NCBI GenBank assembly: GCA_028690255.1
Contig: JAQVBP010000008.1
Coordinates: 1 to 21,893, forward strand
Source of the DNA: Methanosarcinaceae archaeon
Lineage (GTDB): Archaea > Halobacteriota > Methanosarcinia > Methanosarcinales > Methanosarcinaceae
Direction: 5' to 3'
Length of the DNA stretch: 21,893 bases
The notes under the pieces were generated by a model, which had not been told where the DNA came from, did no database searches, and was given only the letters and a program-made list of their open reading frames with translations. Made by a program: the position numbers and the translations under genes. Shown here in pieces: positions 1 through 6,274 of the stretch; the first letter of the stretch is position 1, and each line of letters opens with the position of its first letter.

Positions 1-269
1 TTTTTCTCCGATTCATTCAAAGCAATTATGTAAGGATATGTCATTTCAAGAGCTTCTGCAGAAAGAGGCTCTTTTTTTACCTGGGGTTTATGCCCATTGT
101 ATTCAGAGAGATCCAGAGGTGTTACCCACGTTTCAAATTGTGGTATATCTGAAATGTTATATTCTACCTTACTTTCATTGTCTATAGCTGATACAGGCAT
201 CATTGCTAAGTTTGCCAATAATACTATTGCAAATATTATTGCGTGCCCAATTTTTAGATTAAGTTTCAT
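1..269 (-). CDS. Partial secreted protein of unknown function (N-terminal 89 residues)
   Basis: An open frame begins at an ATG at 269 and runs leftward off the window, so only the N-terminus is present. A GGTGA Shine-Dalgarno sequence lies about 7 nt upstream. The first 28 or so residues form a signal peptide: a basic start (MKLNLKIGH), a hydrophobic core (AIIFAIVLLANLAMM) and a likely cleavage after VSA. The visible mature part is polar and acidic, with no recognisable domain in this short stretch. The next genes rightward (512-1183, 1543-2301, 2350-2499) are also minus-strand exported or anchored proteins, so this belongs to a cluster of surface proteins. A plus-strand ORF over the same bases is a shadow. 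Confidence 0.75.
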   Translation of the reverse strand, partial: MKLNLKIGHAIIFAIVLLANLAMMPVSAIDNESKVEYNISDIPQFETWVTPLDLSEYNGHKPQVKKEPLSAEALEMTYPYIIALNESEK

Positions 270-511
270 TTGCTTCACCTGAGTTTTCTTGCCTGAAAGT
301 TGTCGATTTTGCACCAGAAGCCTGCCTTAAATTTTGGACCCGTTATATGAAATCGATACTCTGTTCCAGCTCAAAACACATTAAATATTTTAATAAATTT
401 TGTAAATATGGATGCGATTTATCACGATTCCTCACTTAACCGAAGATGTATGAAGTCTAATGCTATGATTTCTCCATCTGTATCAATAGTACCTGATTCG
501 GAATAATTCCT

Positions 512-1183
512 CTAATGCAAAGACATCGCCTTTATCATTATTATTTCTTCACCACCATAGTTGGAAGTTTTGGCGGTGATTTTCCAGGTGGGATAGTATG
601 TAATTTCACCTTCGTATTCGTAGGGATAATAATCAAAGAGATTAAAATAAACAAGTTCAATGTCCACAATCTTAACCCTCCCCAATGGTGACATTGGGTA
701 ACCACCCGTGTTTGTGATAAAGTTGCCGTTTTTTACCTGATAGATTACATATTCATTTGAATTATCTATTTTTACCTGTCTGGTATAATTTAATTTGCCT
801 GTATTGATTCTGGTTTTTGCAACCTCATCATTGATAATAAGGAAACAAACGTCTTCAGTAGAACTGTTACAGTCTTCAAGGGAGTCCACGAAATCAACGT
901 ACAAGATACTCGAAGAAGAAGCATTCCCCTGAAAGATCGGCAACCGGTTTGTTGGTATTGTAGGGACTTCCGTATTCAGGCTGACTCTATGATTTAATGC
1001 GATTGCTACTGCCTGTACGACTTTTGCAAGTGCAACATGTTTGAAAGAGTGTGTAGGAAAGTCTTCCTCAACCTCTTCTATGGTTGGATAATAATTGAAG
1101 GCGCGATAGAAAGGGTTAAATGTAAGAGAGAATACGATTAAAACAATCAAAAAAATGATTGCCAGATTTATTTTCCTTTGCAT
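512..1183 (-). CDS. Membrane-anchored hypothetical protein, 223 aa
   Basis: The start is an ATG with a strong GAGGTGA Shine-Dalgarno site 4 nt upstream, so it is well placed. Residues about 5-27 form one hydrophobic segment after a short basic N-terminus, giving a signal anchor or uncleaved signal peptide with the rest outside the cell. The remaining 195 residues are polar, rich in Tyr and Asn, with three Cys (two in a CNSSTEDVC stretch that could form a disulfide). The C-terminus (YYPTWKI) loosely resembles the end of the neighbouring 252-aa protein (YYEPVWIF), which hints at a distant relation, but this is weak. A TATA-like ACTTAAAATAATC lies about 45-60 nt upstream. No enzyme motif was recognised. 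Confidence 0.75.
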   Translation of the reverse strand: MQRKINLAIIFLIVLIVFSLTFNPFYRAFNYYPTIEEVEEDFPTHSFKHVALAKVVQAVAIALNHRVSLNTEVPTIPTNRLPIFQGNASSSSILYVDFVDSLEDCNSSTEDVCFLIINDEVAKTRINTGKLNYTRQVKIDNSNEYVIYQVKNGNFITNTGGYPMSPLGRVKIVDIELVYFNLFDYYPYEYEGEITYYPTWKITAKTSNYGGEEIIMIKAMSLH

Positions 1184-1542
1184 TTCTTCACCTCAAAAAA
1201 GGAGGAGAGTTCATTTGTATTCAGTTGAGATTATTTTAAGTAACCAGAATGAAGTCTTGCGCTCCTTTTTGCGGTTATTCATACTCAACCAGCTTTAAAA
1301 TACTGAATTTAGAAGTCCCCCGCCCGAAATCACTATCAAGAGGACTTTCAACCACGGAACACACGGAAGGACACGGATTTAGGCCACCCGTGTTAATCTG
1401 CGTCCATCCATGGTTTATTCTTAGACTTTGAAATTGATACACTATATTTAGAGTGTAAACACACAACTCAAAATACATTGGAAATTTGATCGCAAAAACA
1501 TCAACCAATAAACAGTGGGCGACCAAATAAAGGAATAGAGGG
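1184..1542. other. Intergenic region with a palindromic dispersed repeat
   Basis: About 360 bp separate two minus-strand genes. The right part next to 1543 is AT-rich. The middle holds the ACACGGA-type repeat listed separately. The left part carries the promoter and Shine-Dalgarno site of the 223-aa gene. Two short ORFs crossing the repeat (1249-1431 plus, 1275-1526 minus) are best read as translations of the repeat itself. Confidence 0.6.
1351..1413. repeat. ACCACGGA...TCCATGGT imperfect inverted repeat
   Basis: The left arm (ACCACGGAACACACGGAAGG, then ACACGGAT) contains the repeated word ACACGGA. The right arm at 1395-1413 (ATCTGCGTCCATCCATGGT) is its imperfect reverse complement. Sequences of this kind, with peptide shadows such as HGWTQINTGG and CPSVCSVV, recur in many unrelated prokaryotic genomes as non-coding dispersed repeats. 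That statement is from general knowledge; only one copy is seen here. Confidence 0.6.
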
Positions 1543-2301
1543 TTATTTAGCCAGTCCCTCTACAATTCTCGTTACGTTATCACCATTGCGGGCAACACCT
1601 TTGAATATCCACACTGGTTCATAATATTCCTGTTCACTATCCGGAGTAGCTGAGAAATAACCAAGTTCTGCTTTGTGGACCTCAACTACAGGACTGTTTT
1701 CCCCTATGGGATTTCTCATTATCTGACCTGCTTTAAGTTTTTCTATAGCCTCTTCTCCACTTATCACTTCCTTTGTCCCGATTTCTTCCAATATCCTCCA
1801 GCTTTTGGAAAAAGACGTTACTTCGCCATTTTCTCCAAGTGAAATAGTTATAGTGTCACCGGGCCCCACAACAGGCATTCCATTTATACTTCTTTTATAG
1901 GTAACTTCAACCATTAAGGGATGCTCTGCTTCAACAAACGGCTCTCCACCACTCTTATTGATCTGTTTAAGGTAGAGTGATTCCACCCCATAGAAATAGG
2001 CATCTTCCGGAAGCCCTCCGTGTTTTTCAATGAACTGGCTGGCAATTTCCAGAGATTCTTTTTCAGATGGGATGGTATCTTTTGTATCCATTATATCGGG
2101 ACTGCTTACCTTTTCTCTGTCTTCAGAAAGTACTTTGTAGCAGGGAAATTGTCCTGTGATTGCAGGTATCCGGGTATTTATTACGAGATCTTCCGTTTGC
2201 CCCAGGTTTGAAACTGATCCAATATCATCGCTTGATATGAAAACCAGACCGGCCGTCGCGATAATAACTAATAGCATAACTCCGAGATATTTGTAATTCA
2301 T
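1543..2301 (-). CDS. Secreted or anchored PepSY/YycI-like protein, 252 aa
   Basis: The start is set at the ATG at 2301 (MNYKYLGV) because a GGGGGTG Shine-Dalgarno sequence lies about 6 nt upstream; a start 9 codons earlier would lack one. Residues 1-24 form a signal anchor. The outer part contains a region (about residues 130-190) with the pattern YKRSINGMPVVGPGDTI, a strand-rich SLGENGEVTSF segment and a helix SGEEAIEKLKAG, which is the style of PepSY, FTP and YycI-like domains. The C-terminus reads YYEPVWIFKG. These domains often act as inhibitory or binding modules of extracellular enzymes; no catalytic motif is visible here. It lies 48 bp downstream of a 49-aa secreted peptide gene and may be cotranscribed with it. 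Confidence 0.75.
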   Translation of the reverse strand: MNYKYLGVMLLVIIATAGLVFISSDDIGSVSNLGQTEDLVINTRIPAITGQFPCYKVLSEDREKVSSPDIMDTKDTIPSEKESLEIASQFIEKHGGLPEDAYFYGVESLYLKQINKSGGEPFVEAEHPLMVEVTYKRSINGMPVVGPGDTITISLGENGEVTSFSKSWRILEEIGTKEVISGEEAIEKLKAGQIMRNPIGENSPVVEVHKAELGYFSATPDSEQEYYEPVWIFKGVARNGDNVTRIVEGLAK

Positions 2302-2349
2302 ATTCAACACCCCCATGAAAGATAACAATAGTCAGAATCGTCAGAATAT

Positions 2350-2499
2350 TCATTTTGACCCCGGATCAAGGTCATTTAAAGCCGGGTATTCTTCAATGGT
2401 AGTTGCCGAATATTCATATGCACTTGCACCGGATATTGTTGAAATGCTAAAACATATGAGTAGCATCAAACAGATTCTATTTTTAACATTGTTCTCCAT
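2350..2499 (-). CDS. Small secreted peptide precursor, 49 aa
   Basis: ATG at 2499 preceded by GAGGT (7-nt spacing), 49 codons, TGA. Residues 1-27 look like a signal peptide: basic MENNVKNR, core ICLMLLICFSIST, then SGASA as the likely cleavage site. The predicted mature part is only about 22 residues and acidic (begins YEYSATTIEEYP). A TATA-like TTTAAAGATA lies near 2557-2566. The 252-aa anchored protein starts 48 bp downstream on the same strand, so the two probably form an operon. It could be a real exported peptide or the surviving N-terminus of a truncated longer gene; no continuation was found in the other frames before the next gene. Confidence 0.6.
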   Translation of the reverse strand: MENNVKNRICLMLLICFSISTISGASAYEYSATTIEEYPALNDLDPGSK

Positions 2500-3092
2500 G
2501 TCTTTACCTCATTTGTTCAATTCACACCAGAGGCAAATCAGGCAAGCATGAAGTATCTTTAAAGAGAACATAATCACGCCTCCGGGCAAGGGGGAGTTCA
2601 AATTCGCTCCGGAAAGTCTATTTGAACCCCATAAACTACTTTTAAAATAATCTATATTAATTTTCTGGCCAAATAATCAAACAATCAAAAGGAATATTAC
2701 ATTTAATGTTTTCTTTCGTAGTAATAATTTATATGACGAATTGTTTGAGATTCTGGACAGAACGATTATATATGGCCATGGCTGAGGCTTAAATTTCCAA
2801 AAAAACAAGATCCTGAATATGGAATTCCCGGCCTTAAACCCGGCAGCTCCTCAGAGCCCATCGGAAGGCCTGACGGCTACACCACCTAAGATAAGTCCAC
2901 ACCCCGATCAGGCAAAAATCTCCTTAAAAGCTTGATTGCCAGCGGGAAACTCAGCATCACCTATGAGCTCAAACTCGGAATTGTCGAGAAGTTTACCACA
3001 AAAAAGAGAAAACAACCGTTAGCGAATTAAAAATGCGGGAAAAGCAAATGGGAATTTTTCCCGCATCTCGACACTTATTTTATATTATCTTT
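2500..3092. other. Gene-poor AT-rich region with a broken reading frame
   Basis: The left part carries the upstream region of the 49-aa gene. Between 2749 and 3030 the plus strand holds one frame with protein-like composition (EYGIPGLKPGSSSEPIGRPD) that is closed by TAA at 2887 and reopens immediately for 46 codons (LIASGKLSITYELKLGIVEK) to a TAA at 3028. There is no convincing start codon or ribosome site. It may be a decayed gene or chance. A 13-base word inside it (2975-2987) recurs inverted at 3423-3435. Confidence 0.3.
3033..3066 (-). terminator. Hairpin terminator of the 40-aa zinc protein gene
   Basis: Perfect 11-bp arms, ATGCGGGAAAA at 3033-3043 and TTTTCCCGCAT at 3056-3066, with a 12-nt loop. 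On the minus strand the hairpin is followed by TTTTTAATT and sits 27 bp after the stop of the zinc protein gene. Confidence 0.55.
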
Positions 3093-3215
3093 TCACTTTT
3101 TTTTCTTTTCTTCTTCTGCAAGAGTAACTTTCTTGCCGCAGATGTCACATTTCCCTTCTTCGGTGATACCGGGTTGTTTGGGGGCTTCTCCCCCACAAAT
3201 TCCGCATTTTACCAT
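3093..3215 (-). CDS. Small zinc-ribbon-like protein, 40 aa, two CxxC
   Basis: ATG at 3215 has a GGTGA Shine-Dalgarno sequence with 7-nt spacing. The 40-residue product has two CxxC knuckles: C4-G-I-C7 followed by GGEAP, and C23-D-I-C26 followed by GKKV. It ends in a charged tail with EEE and four lysines. The spacing of two knuckles with Gly after each second Cys is typical of a rubredoxin-type or zinc-ribbon fold that binds one Zn. A TATA-like element and a hairpin terminator frame it, so it looks like a single-gene transcript. Small CxxC proteins are common in Methanosarcina; their roles are mostly unknown and could be RNA or protein binding. The plus-strand ORF over the same bases is a shadow. 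Confidence 0.75.
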   Translation of the reverse strand: MVKCGICGGEAPKQPGITEEGKCDICGKKVTLAEEEKKKK

Positions 3216-3278
3216 AAGCCTTTCACCCCTTTCCTCTTGCCGGTTAGAGCCCGGCTTAATTCAATTTACTATTGTATG

Positions 3279-3292
3279 ATTATTATATAATT
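3279..3292 (-). promoter_or_regulatory. Probable TATA box of the 40-aa zinc protein gene
   Basis: On the minus strand the sequence reads AATTATATAATAAT about 65-75 nt upstream of the ATG at 3215. This predicts a transcript start near 3255 and a leader of about 40 nt that includes the GGTGA site. Confidence 0.4.
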
Positions 3293-3315
3293 GATTGGGG
3301 TATTAATATACTGAA

Positions 3316-3411
3316 TTATGTGTCTCTTTTTTTCCAGTCCCATCCTTTTGAAAAAGACCTTCGGTTTTCCTTTTTTAAGAGGTGCACCTGCTTTTCTATC
3401 TCAGCCAGCAC
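3316..3411 (-). CDS. Possible 31-aa basic protein (GTG start)
   Basis: A GTG at 3411 is preceded by GAGGAAGG about 6-7 nt upstream and opens a 31-codon frame ending in TAA. The product (MLAEIEKQVHLLKKENRR, then SFSKGWDWKKRDT) has an amphipathic helix and a basic, Trp-containing tail, and looks protein-like. The same frame stays open further upstream without an ATG. In another frame an ATG near 3502 gives a Pro-rich peptide that would join this one by a frameshift, so the locus could also be the remains of a longer frameshifted gene. No family recognised. Confidence 0.3.
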   Translation of the reverse strand: MLAEIEKQVHLLKKENRRSFSKGWDWKKRDT

Positions 3412-3520
3412 ATAAACCCTTCCTCGACAATTCCGACTTTGGCGGAACTGGCAGGTAGGAAGGTAGTTCACTTTGAGACCTAAAACGGAGGAACTTAAAC
3501 ATGCCCGACAGACATTCCAA

Positions 3521-3545
3521 TATAAATTTAAATATATTTATATAT
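3521..3545 (+). promoter_or_regulatory. AT-rich promoter of the CMD-family gene
   Basis: A run of TATA-like words (TATAAATTTAAATATATTTA then TATAT) lies 80-100 nt upstream of the chosen ATG. A TSS near 3565-3575 would exclude the longer open frame that starts at 3473 and supports the shorter protein. Confidence 0.45.
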
Positions 3546-3622
3546 CAAAAACGCCCAATAATATTATACAGGTTAACCCCGTTAACACTCACAATAAAAA
3601 CCTCGAAAAAGGAATGAGCAAC

Positions 3623-3958
3623 ATGAGAATGCTTGAAGAGTTTTTCCCGGAATTCACCGAAAAGCTGGACGAAATCGACCGGCTTTATACAGAAAAGCGG
3701 ACAATCGATGAAAAGACCTATCAATTCATCTGCTTTGCCCTCTCGATCAAGGGCAGGTCAAAACCCTGCGTTCTGAAGCATTTTAAAGGGGCTCTCGAAG
3801 CCGGAGCCACAGTCAAGGAACTTTCTTACATCTTTGCTCTGGTCATGCGGGAAGCCGCAGGCGCAGACGATTGCTGGACCCACGATGTGATAGGAGACTG
3901 GCGGGAAATTCTCAAAGGCAACGTTTCCTGCTCCTGTGCGGGAGACGAAAAGGAATAA
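3623..3958 (+). CDS. Carboxymuconolactone decarboxylase (CMD/AhpD-like) family protein
   Basis: 111 aa from the ATG at 3623 (MRMLEEFFPEF); an AAGGA element lies 9 nt upstream. An ATG at 3614 is possible but sits almost on that element. The all-helical CMD pattern is clear: FICFALSIKGRSKPCVLKHF followed by KGALEAGATVKELSYIFAL. Family members use a C-x-x-C...H centre as peroxidase or disulfide reductase, or are decarboxylases. Here the first Cys is replaced by Ser (S46-K-P-C49-V-L-K-H53), so a classical two-Cys AhpD mechanism is unlikely. C84 and a terminal CSC pair (C103, C105) are extra thiols that could substitute or bind metal. The open frame extends upstream to 3473, but its extra 50 residues are of low-complexity AT origin. 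Confidence 0.75.
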   Translation: MRMLEEFFPEFTEKLDEIDRLYTEKRTIDEKTYQFICFALSIKGRSKPCVLKHFKGALEAGATVKELSYIFALVMREAAGADDCWTHDVIGDWREILKGNVSCSCAGDEKE

Positions 3959-4030
3959 GAGCTTGAAAAATGGGCATGATAAGGCCCTTTCAAAAATGAT
4001 TTGTATGAATATCCCTGTTCTGAAATAAAA

Positions 4031-4058
4031 TCCCTGAAAAAACCCTAACATTCAGGGA
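4031..4058 (-). terminator. Hairpin between convergent genes
   Basis: Perfect 8-bp stem, TCCCTGAA at 4031-4038 and TTCAGGGA at 4051-4058, loop 12 nt. On the minus strand it is followed by TTTTATTTC, fitting a terminator for the 53-aa membrane protein gene. It may also slow plus-strand transcripts from the CMD gene. Confidence 0.45.
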
Positions 4059-4086
4059 ACAGGCCTGACCCCCTGATTTCTCAAAC

Positions 4087-4248
4087 TCAGATGAAGAGCC
4101 GGTAGTAAAGGAACATCAGGATTGCAAGAATTGCCACTGTAAAGGAAATGTAGCCAAGCAGACGGACCGCGAAATCATGTGCGTTTATTTCACCTCTTCC
4201 GCGGCGGTCGAAATATTTTTGCAGAATTTTATCTTTTGTGGATACCAA
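4087..4248 (-). CDS. Small single-span membrane protein, 53 aa (TTG start)
   Basis: TTG at 4248 has a GGGAGGA Shine-Dalgarno sequence about 9 nt upstream; no in-frame ATG is available. The product has a charged N-terminal half (KDKILQKYFDRRGRGE) and a C-terminal membrane helix (LLGYISFTVAILAILMFLYY) ending in RLFI. The expected topology is N-terminus in the cytoplasm, like small regulatory or complex-stabilising subunits. It does not match Sec61-beta or the small Mtr subunits as I know them. A terminator hairpin follows, and a paired TTTACnGTAAA palindrome lies about 145-185 bp upstream, so it is probably a regulated single gene. Confidence 0.6.
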   Translation of the reverse strand: MVSTKDKILQKYFDRRGRGEINAHDFAVRLLGYISFTVAILAILMFLYYRLFI

Positions 4249-4390
4249 TGGGTTTTGTCCTCCCTTTCCATTTTTTAGTGCCGGGGATCCCAGGCCGATA
4301 AATTTCGAATAGGATATGTTTTACGATGAGACCCTAAAAATACTTTCCTTTATTCAGAACTCCTGATCCGTTAAAATCGGTAAGGGATGA

Positions 4391-4431
4391 TTTACTGTAA
4401 AGTACTGCAAAGGAAAATATTTTACAGTAAA
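4391..4431. promoter_or_regulatory. Candidate operator: two TTTACnGTAAA palindromes 30 bp apart
   Basis: TTTACTGTAAA at 4391-4401 and TTTACAGTAAA at 4421-4431 are each 11-bp palindromes (5+1+5) and are reverse complements of one another. Their centres are 30 bp apart, close to three helical turns, so dimers would sit on the same DNA face. The AT core AAAATATTTT (4414-4423) between and overlapping them could be a TATA box for leftward transcription toward the 53-aa membrane protein gene. No downstream gene lies nearer in that direction; rightward is the 3' end of a minus-strand tRNA. Confidence 0.5.
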
Positions 4432-4531
4432 CTCGACCGTATTCAAAATATTCGGAATCAGCTTAACATGTGCCGGAATACCGGAAGCAGAGCTCAACCT
4501 CTGTAAAAACATAACTAAAAAAGGTAAAAAG

Positions 4532-4614
4532 CGCCCAGAGCAGGATTTGAACCTGCGCTCTTCCAGGAAGAAGTGGTTTTCGAGACCACCGCCTTACCGC
4601 TCGGCTATCTGGGC
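4532..4614 (-). tRNA. tRNA-Ser (anticodon CGA)
   Basis: The minus strand folds as a class II tRNA. Acceptor GCCCAGA pairs with TCTGGGC, followed by discriminator G. The D-arm region is TAGCCGAGCGGTAAGGC. The anticodon stem-loop GTGGT-CTCGAAA-ACCAC places CGA in the anticodon, reading UCG. A long variable arm (TTCTTCCTGGAAGAG) and the T-arm GCAGGTTCAAATCCTGC are present. Length is 83 nt without CCA, which is not encoded. The long variable arm, G73 and anticodon all fit serine. No intron. Confidence 0.95.
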
Positions 4615-4689
4615 ACGAGGATGCAAATGTCTAACAAATACTCTTTCCGAATAAATTATTCCGAAACAGGATTTACTGAATACACTTAA

Positions 4690-4702
4690 TCTTTTATATA
4701 CC
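4690..4702 (-). promoter_or_regulatory. Probable TATA box for tRNA-Ser
   Basis: On the minus strand GGTATATAAAAGA lies about 80 nt upstream of the mature tRNA 5' end, just beyond the terminator of the upstream operon. It predicts a leader of roughly 50 nt removed by RNase P. Confidence 0.4.
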
Positions 4703-4733
4703 TTATTCTTGAAAGTCCGGACCCGGATTCTAA

Positions 4734-4751
4734 AAGCAGAAATCTCTGCTT
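4734..4751 (-). terminator. Hairpin terminator after the EndoQ-like gene
   Basis: AAGCAGA and TCTGCTT form a perfect 7-bp stem with a 4-nt loop. On the minus strand it is followed by TTTAG and lies about 80 bp after the stop of the gene at 4831-6105. Confidence 0.45.
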
Positions 4752-4830
4752 AAAAAGGCCCAATCAAAAAACAGAATCCTCAAACCAAAAACCGGTAATC
4801 AAAAACCGATCCCCGAAAATCAACGAAAAA

Positions 4831-6105
4831 TCAGAAATCAAACAGGGACTTCTGACCCGCGGACTTCCCTACTCCGATTTGTTCCTTCTTTGAACCCTTT
4901 TTTGGCCCGTTTCCTATTTCTGCTTTTTCAGGCCCCGGTTTCAGGTGTTCCGGCAGTTCGACCCAGCCATACTGCCCGCCTCCGCCCGGCTGGATACTGA
5001 CGTCTCCTTCCCGGAAGGCCAGAATCGCCCGGACAATCCGCTCGTCCACGATCCCGAGTTCAGAAGGTTCTGCGTAGACCAGGGCCTCGACCTCATTTCC
5101 GAAACGCTCGATAAGAGCATTCCAGGCCGTCTGCACACCTTTGGTCCGGATGCTCGCGTGCCCCAGGGTCATCTGGATGATTTCCGAAAGCGGAATCAGG
5201 TGCATGTAGGGGGGCCGGTGTTCCGGATGCCTGGGTTCCTCAAAATCCGCAAGTTCGGCCACCCGGTCGGCCACCCCTTTCTTAATCCGGCCCCCGCAGT
5301 CCGGACAGTGCCAGCCACAGGCTGTCGCATCCCCAAGAGAATAATAGGTAAAACACTTGATGCAGGCTGAGAGGTTGTACTTCCCCTCCTGCGGGAAAAA
5401 CCCGACATTCAGAGTCGGGCCATAGCCCTCTTTTCTGAGGATGGCTTTCTCCAGGCCCTCGAAACTGATTTCCGGAACCTCGAAACAGGTGAACTCCCTG
5501 GCCAGTTTGTTAGTCCAGGGGGAATGAGCGTCGGAGTTGGATAAAAAAGTCAGGTGCTGAAGTTCCCCTATGCGATCGGCATAGTCGCTGTCAGCACTCA
5601 GGCCAAGTTCCAGAAAAGAAACATAGTCAGTCATGTCCCCATAGCAGCTTTCAAGAGAATCGTGATAGGCATAAAGGGCCGTCCAGGGGGTAAAGGCGTG
5701 GCAGGGACCAATCAAAGCCCCGAGATCCATTGCAATTTCCGCAAGTTCAACGCCTTCCAGAGCCACGGTCGGGCGGCCGTCGGCGGCCAGATCCCCGAAT
5801 CTACCCAGACGCTCGGCCAGCTCCTCGGCTTTTGAAATCGAAGGGAGAATCAGGAGATGATGGACCCGCTTTTTGTCCTCTATTTCGGTCGTTGGTATAA
5901 AAAAAGTATTCCCTATTCTGATTTCCTCATCGGATTGTGCGGCCGCCTTTATCCCGGCAAGCCACTTCGGGTGGACACAATCTCCGGTGCCTATCAGATC
6001 CATTCCTTTTTTTGAGGCTTCCCGGGCAATGGTGGAAAGTTCCATTTTTCTGGAACAGGCCATTGAATACTTTGAGTGGAGGTGGAGGTCTGCATTAATT
6101 TTCAT
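4831..6105 (-). CDS. Endonuclease Q-like PHP-domain DNA repair nuclease
   Basis: 424 aa, the usual size of the EndoQ (TIGR00375-type) family, which nicks DNA 5' of deaminated bases (uracil, hypoxanthine, xanthine) and abasic sites. The N-terminal PHP metal centre is visible: H8 and H10 in DLHLHSKYS, D42 in GTGDCVHP, E74, H82/H83, H136 in GPCHAFTP, and D192/H194 in SNSDAHSPW. A zinc site follows: C248-x2-C251, then C263 and C267-x2-C270. A Lys- and Gly-rich tail ends in Q418-K-S-L421-F-D-F424, a PCNA-interacting (PIP) type motif. The ATG has AAGGAG nine nt upstream, inside a small palindrome. It is the last gene of the eL42-PAC2 run, separated from PAC2 by a tandem repeat, and may be cotranscribed. 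Assignment is from motifs, not a search. Confidence 0.88.
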   Translation of the reverse strand: MKINADLHLHSKYSMACSRKMELSTIAREASKKGMDLIGTGDCVHPKWLAGIKAAAQSDEEIRIGNTFFIPTTEIEDKKRVHHLLILPSISKAEELAERLGRFGDLAADGRPTVALEGVELAEIAMDLGALIGPCHAFTPWTALYAYHDSLESCYGDMTDYVSFLELGLSADSDYADRIGELQHLTFLSNSDAHSPWTNKLAREFTCFEVPEISFEGLEKAILRKEGYGPTLNVGFFPQEGKYNLSACIKCFTYYSLGDATACGWHCPDCGGRIKKGVADRVAELADFEEPRHPEHRPPYMHLIPLSEIIQMTLGHASIRTKGVQTAWNALIERFGNEVEALVYAEPSELGIVDERIVRAILAFREGDVSIQPGGGGQYGWVELPEHLKPGPEKAEIGNGPKKGSKKEQIGVGKSAGQKSLFDF

Positions 6106-6170
6106 AAAGGAGGCTCCTTTGTCAGGAACTTTTTCCAGGAGCTTTTCAGGATGTTACCTGTAGTCGTTAT

Positions 6171-6256
6171 CAGGAATTACCATCAGGAATTACCATCAGG
6201 AATTACCATCAGGAATTACCATCAGGAATTACCATCAGGAATTACCATCAGGAATA
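6171..6256. repeat. 13-bp tandem repeat, 6 copies plus a partial
   Basis: The unit CAGGAATTACCAT is repeated six times without mismatch (6171-6248), then a partial copy. It fills the spacer between the PAC2 stop and the EndoQ start. Since 13 is not a multiple of 3 and the array is intergenic, it is non-coding. Read on the minus strand the unit resembles the plus-strand unit of the array at 7083-7190. Confidence 0.9.
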
Positions 6257-6274
6257 ATTTCAAAAAACCAGGTT

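Noticed and set aside
1249..1526. Two short ORFs over the ACACGGA repeat
   Set aside because: They translate the repeat and lack ribosome sites; such peptides are known spurious calls.
6171..6256. CRISPR-like array
   Set aside because: The 13-bp units are directly adjacent with no spacers, so this is a minisatellite.
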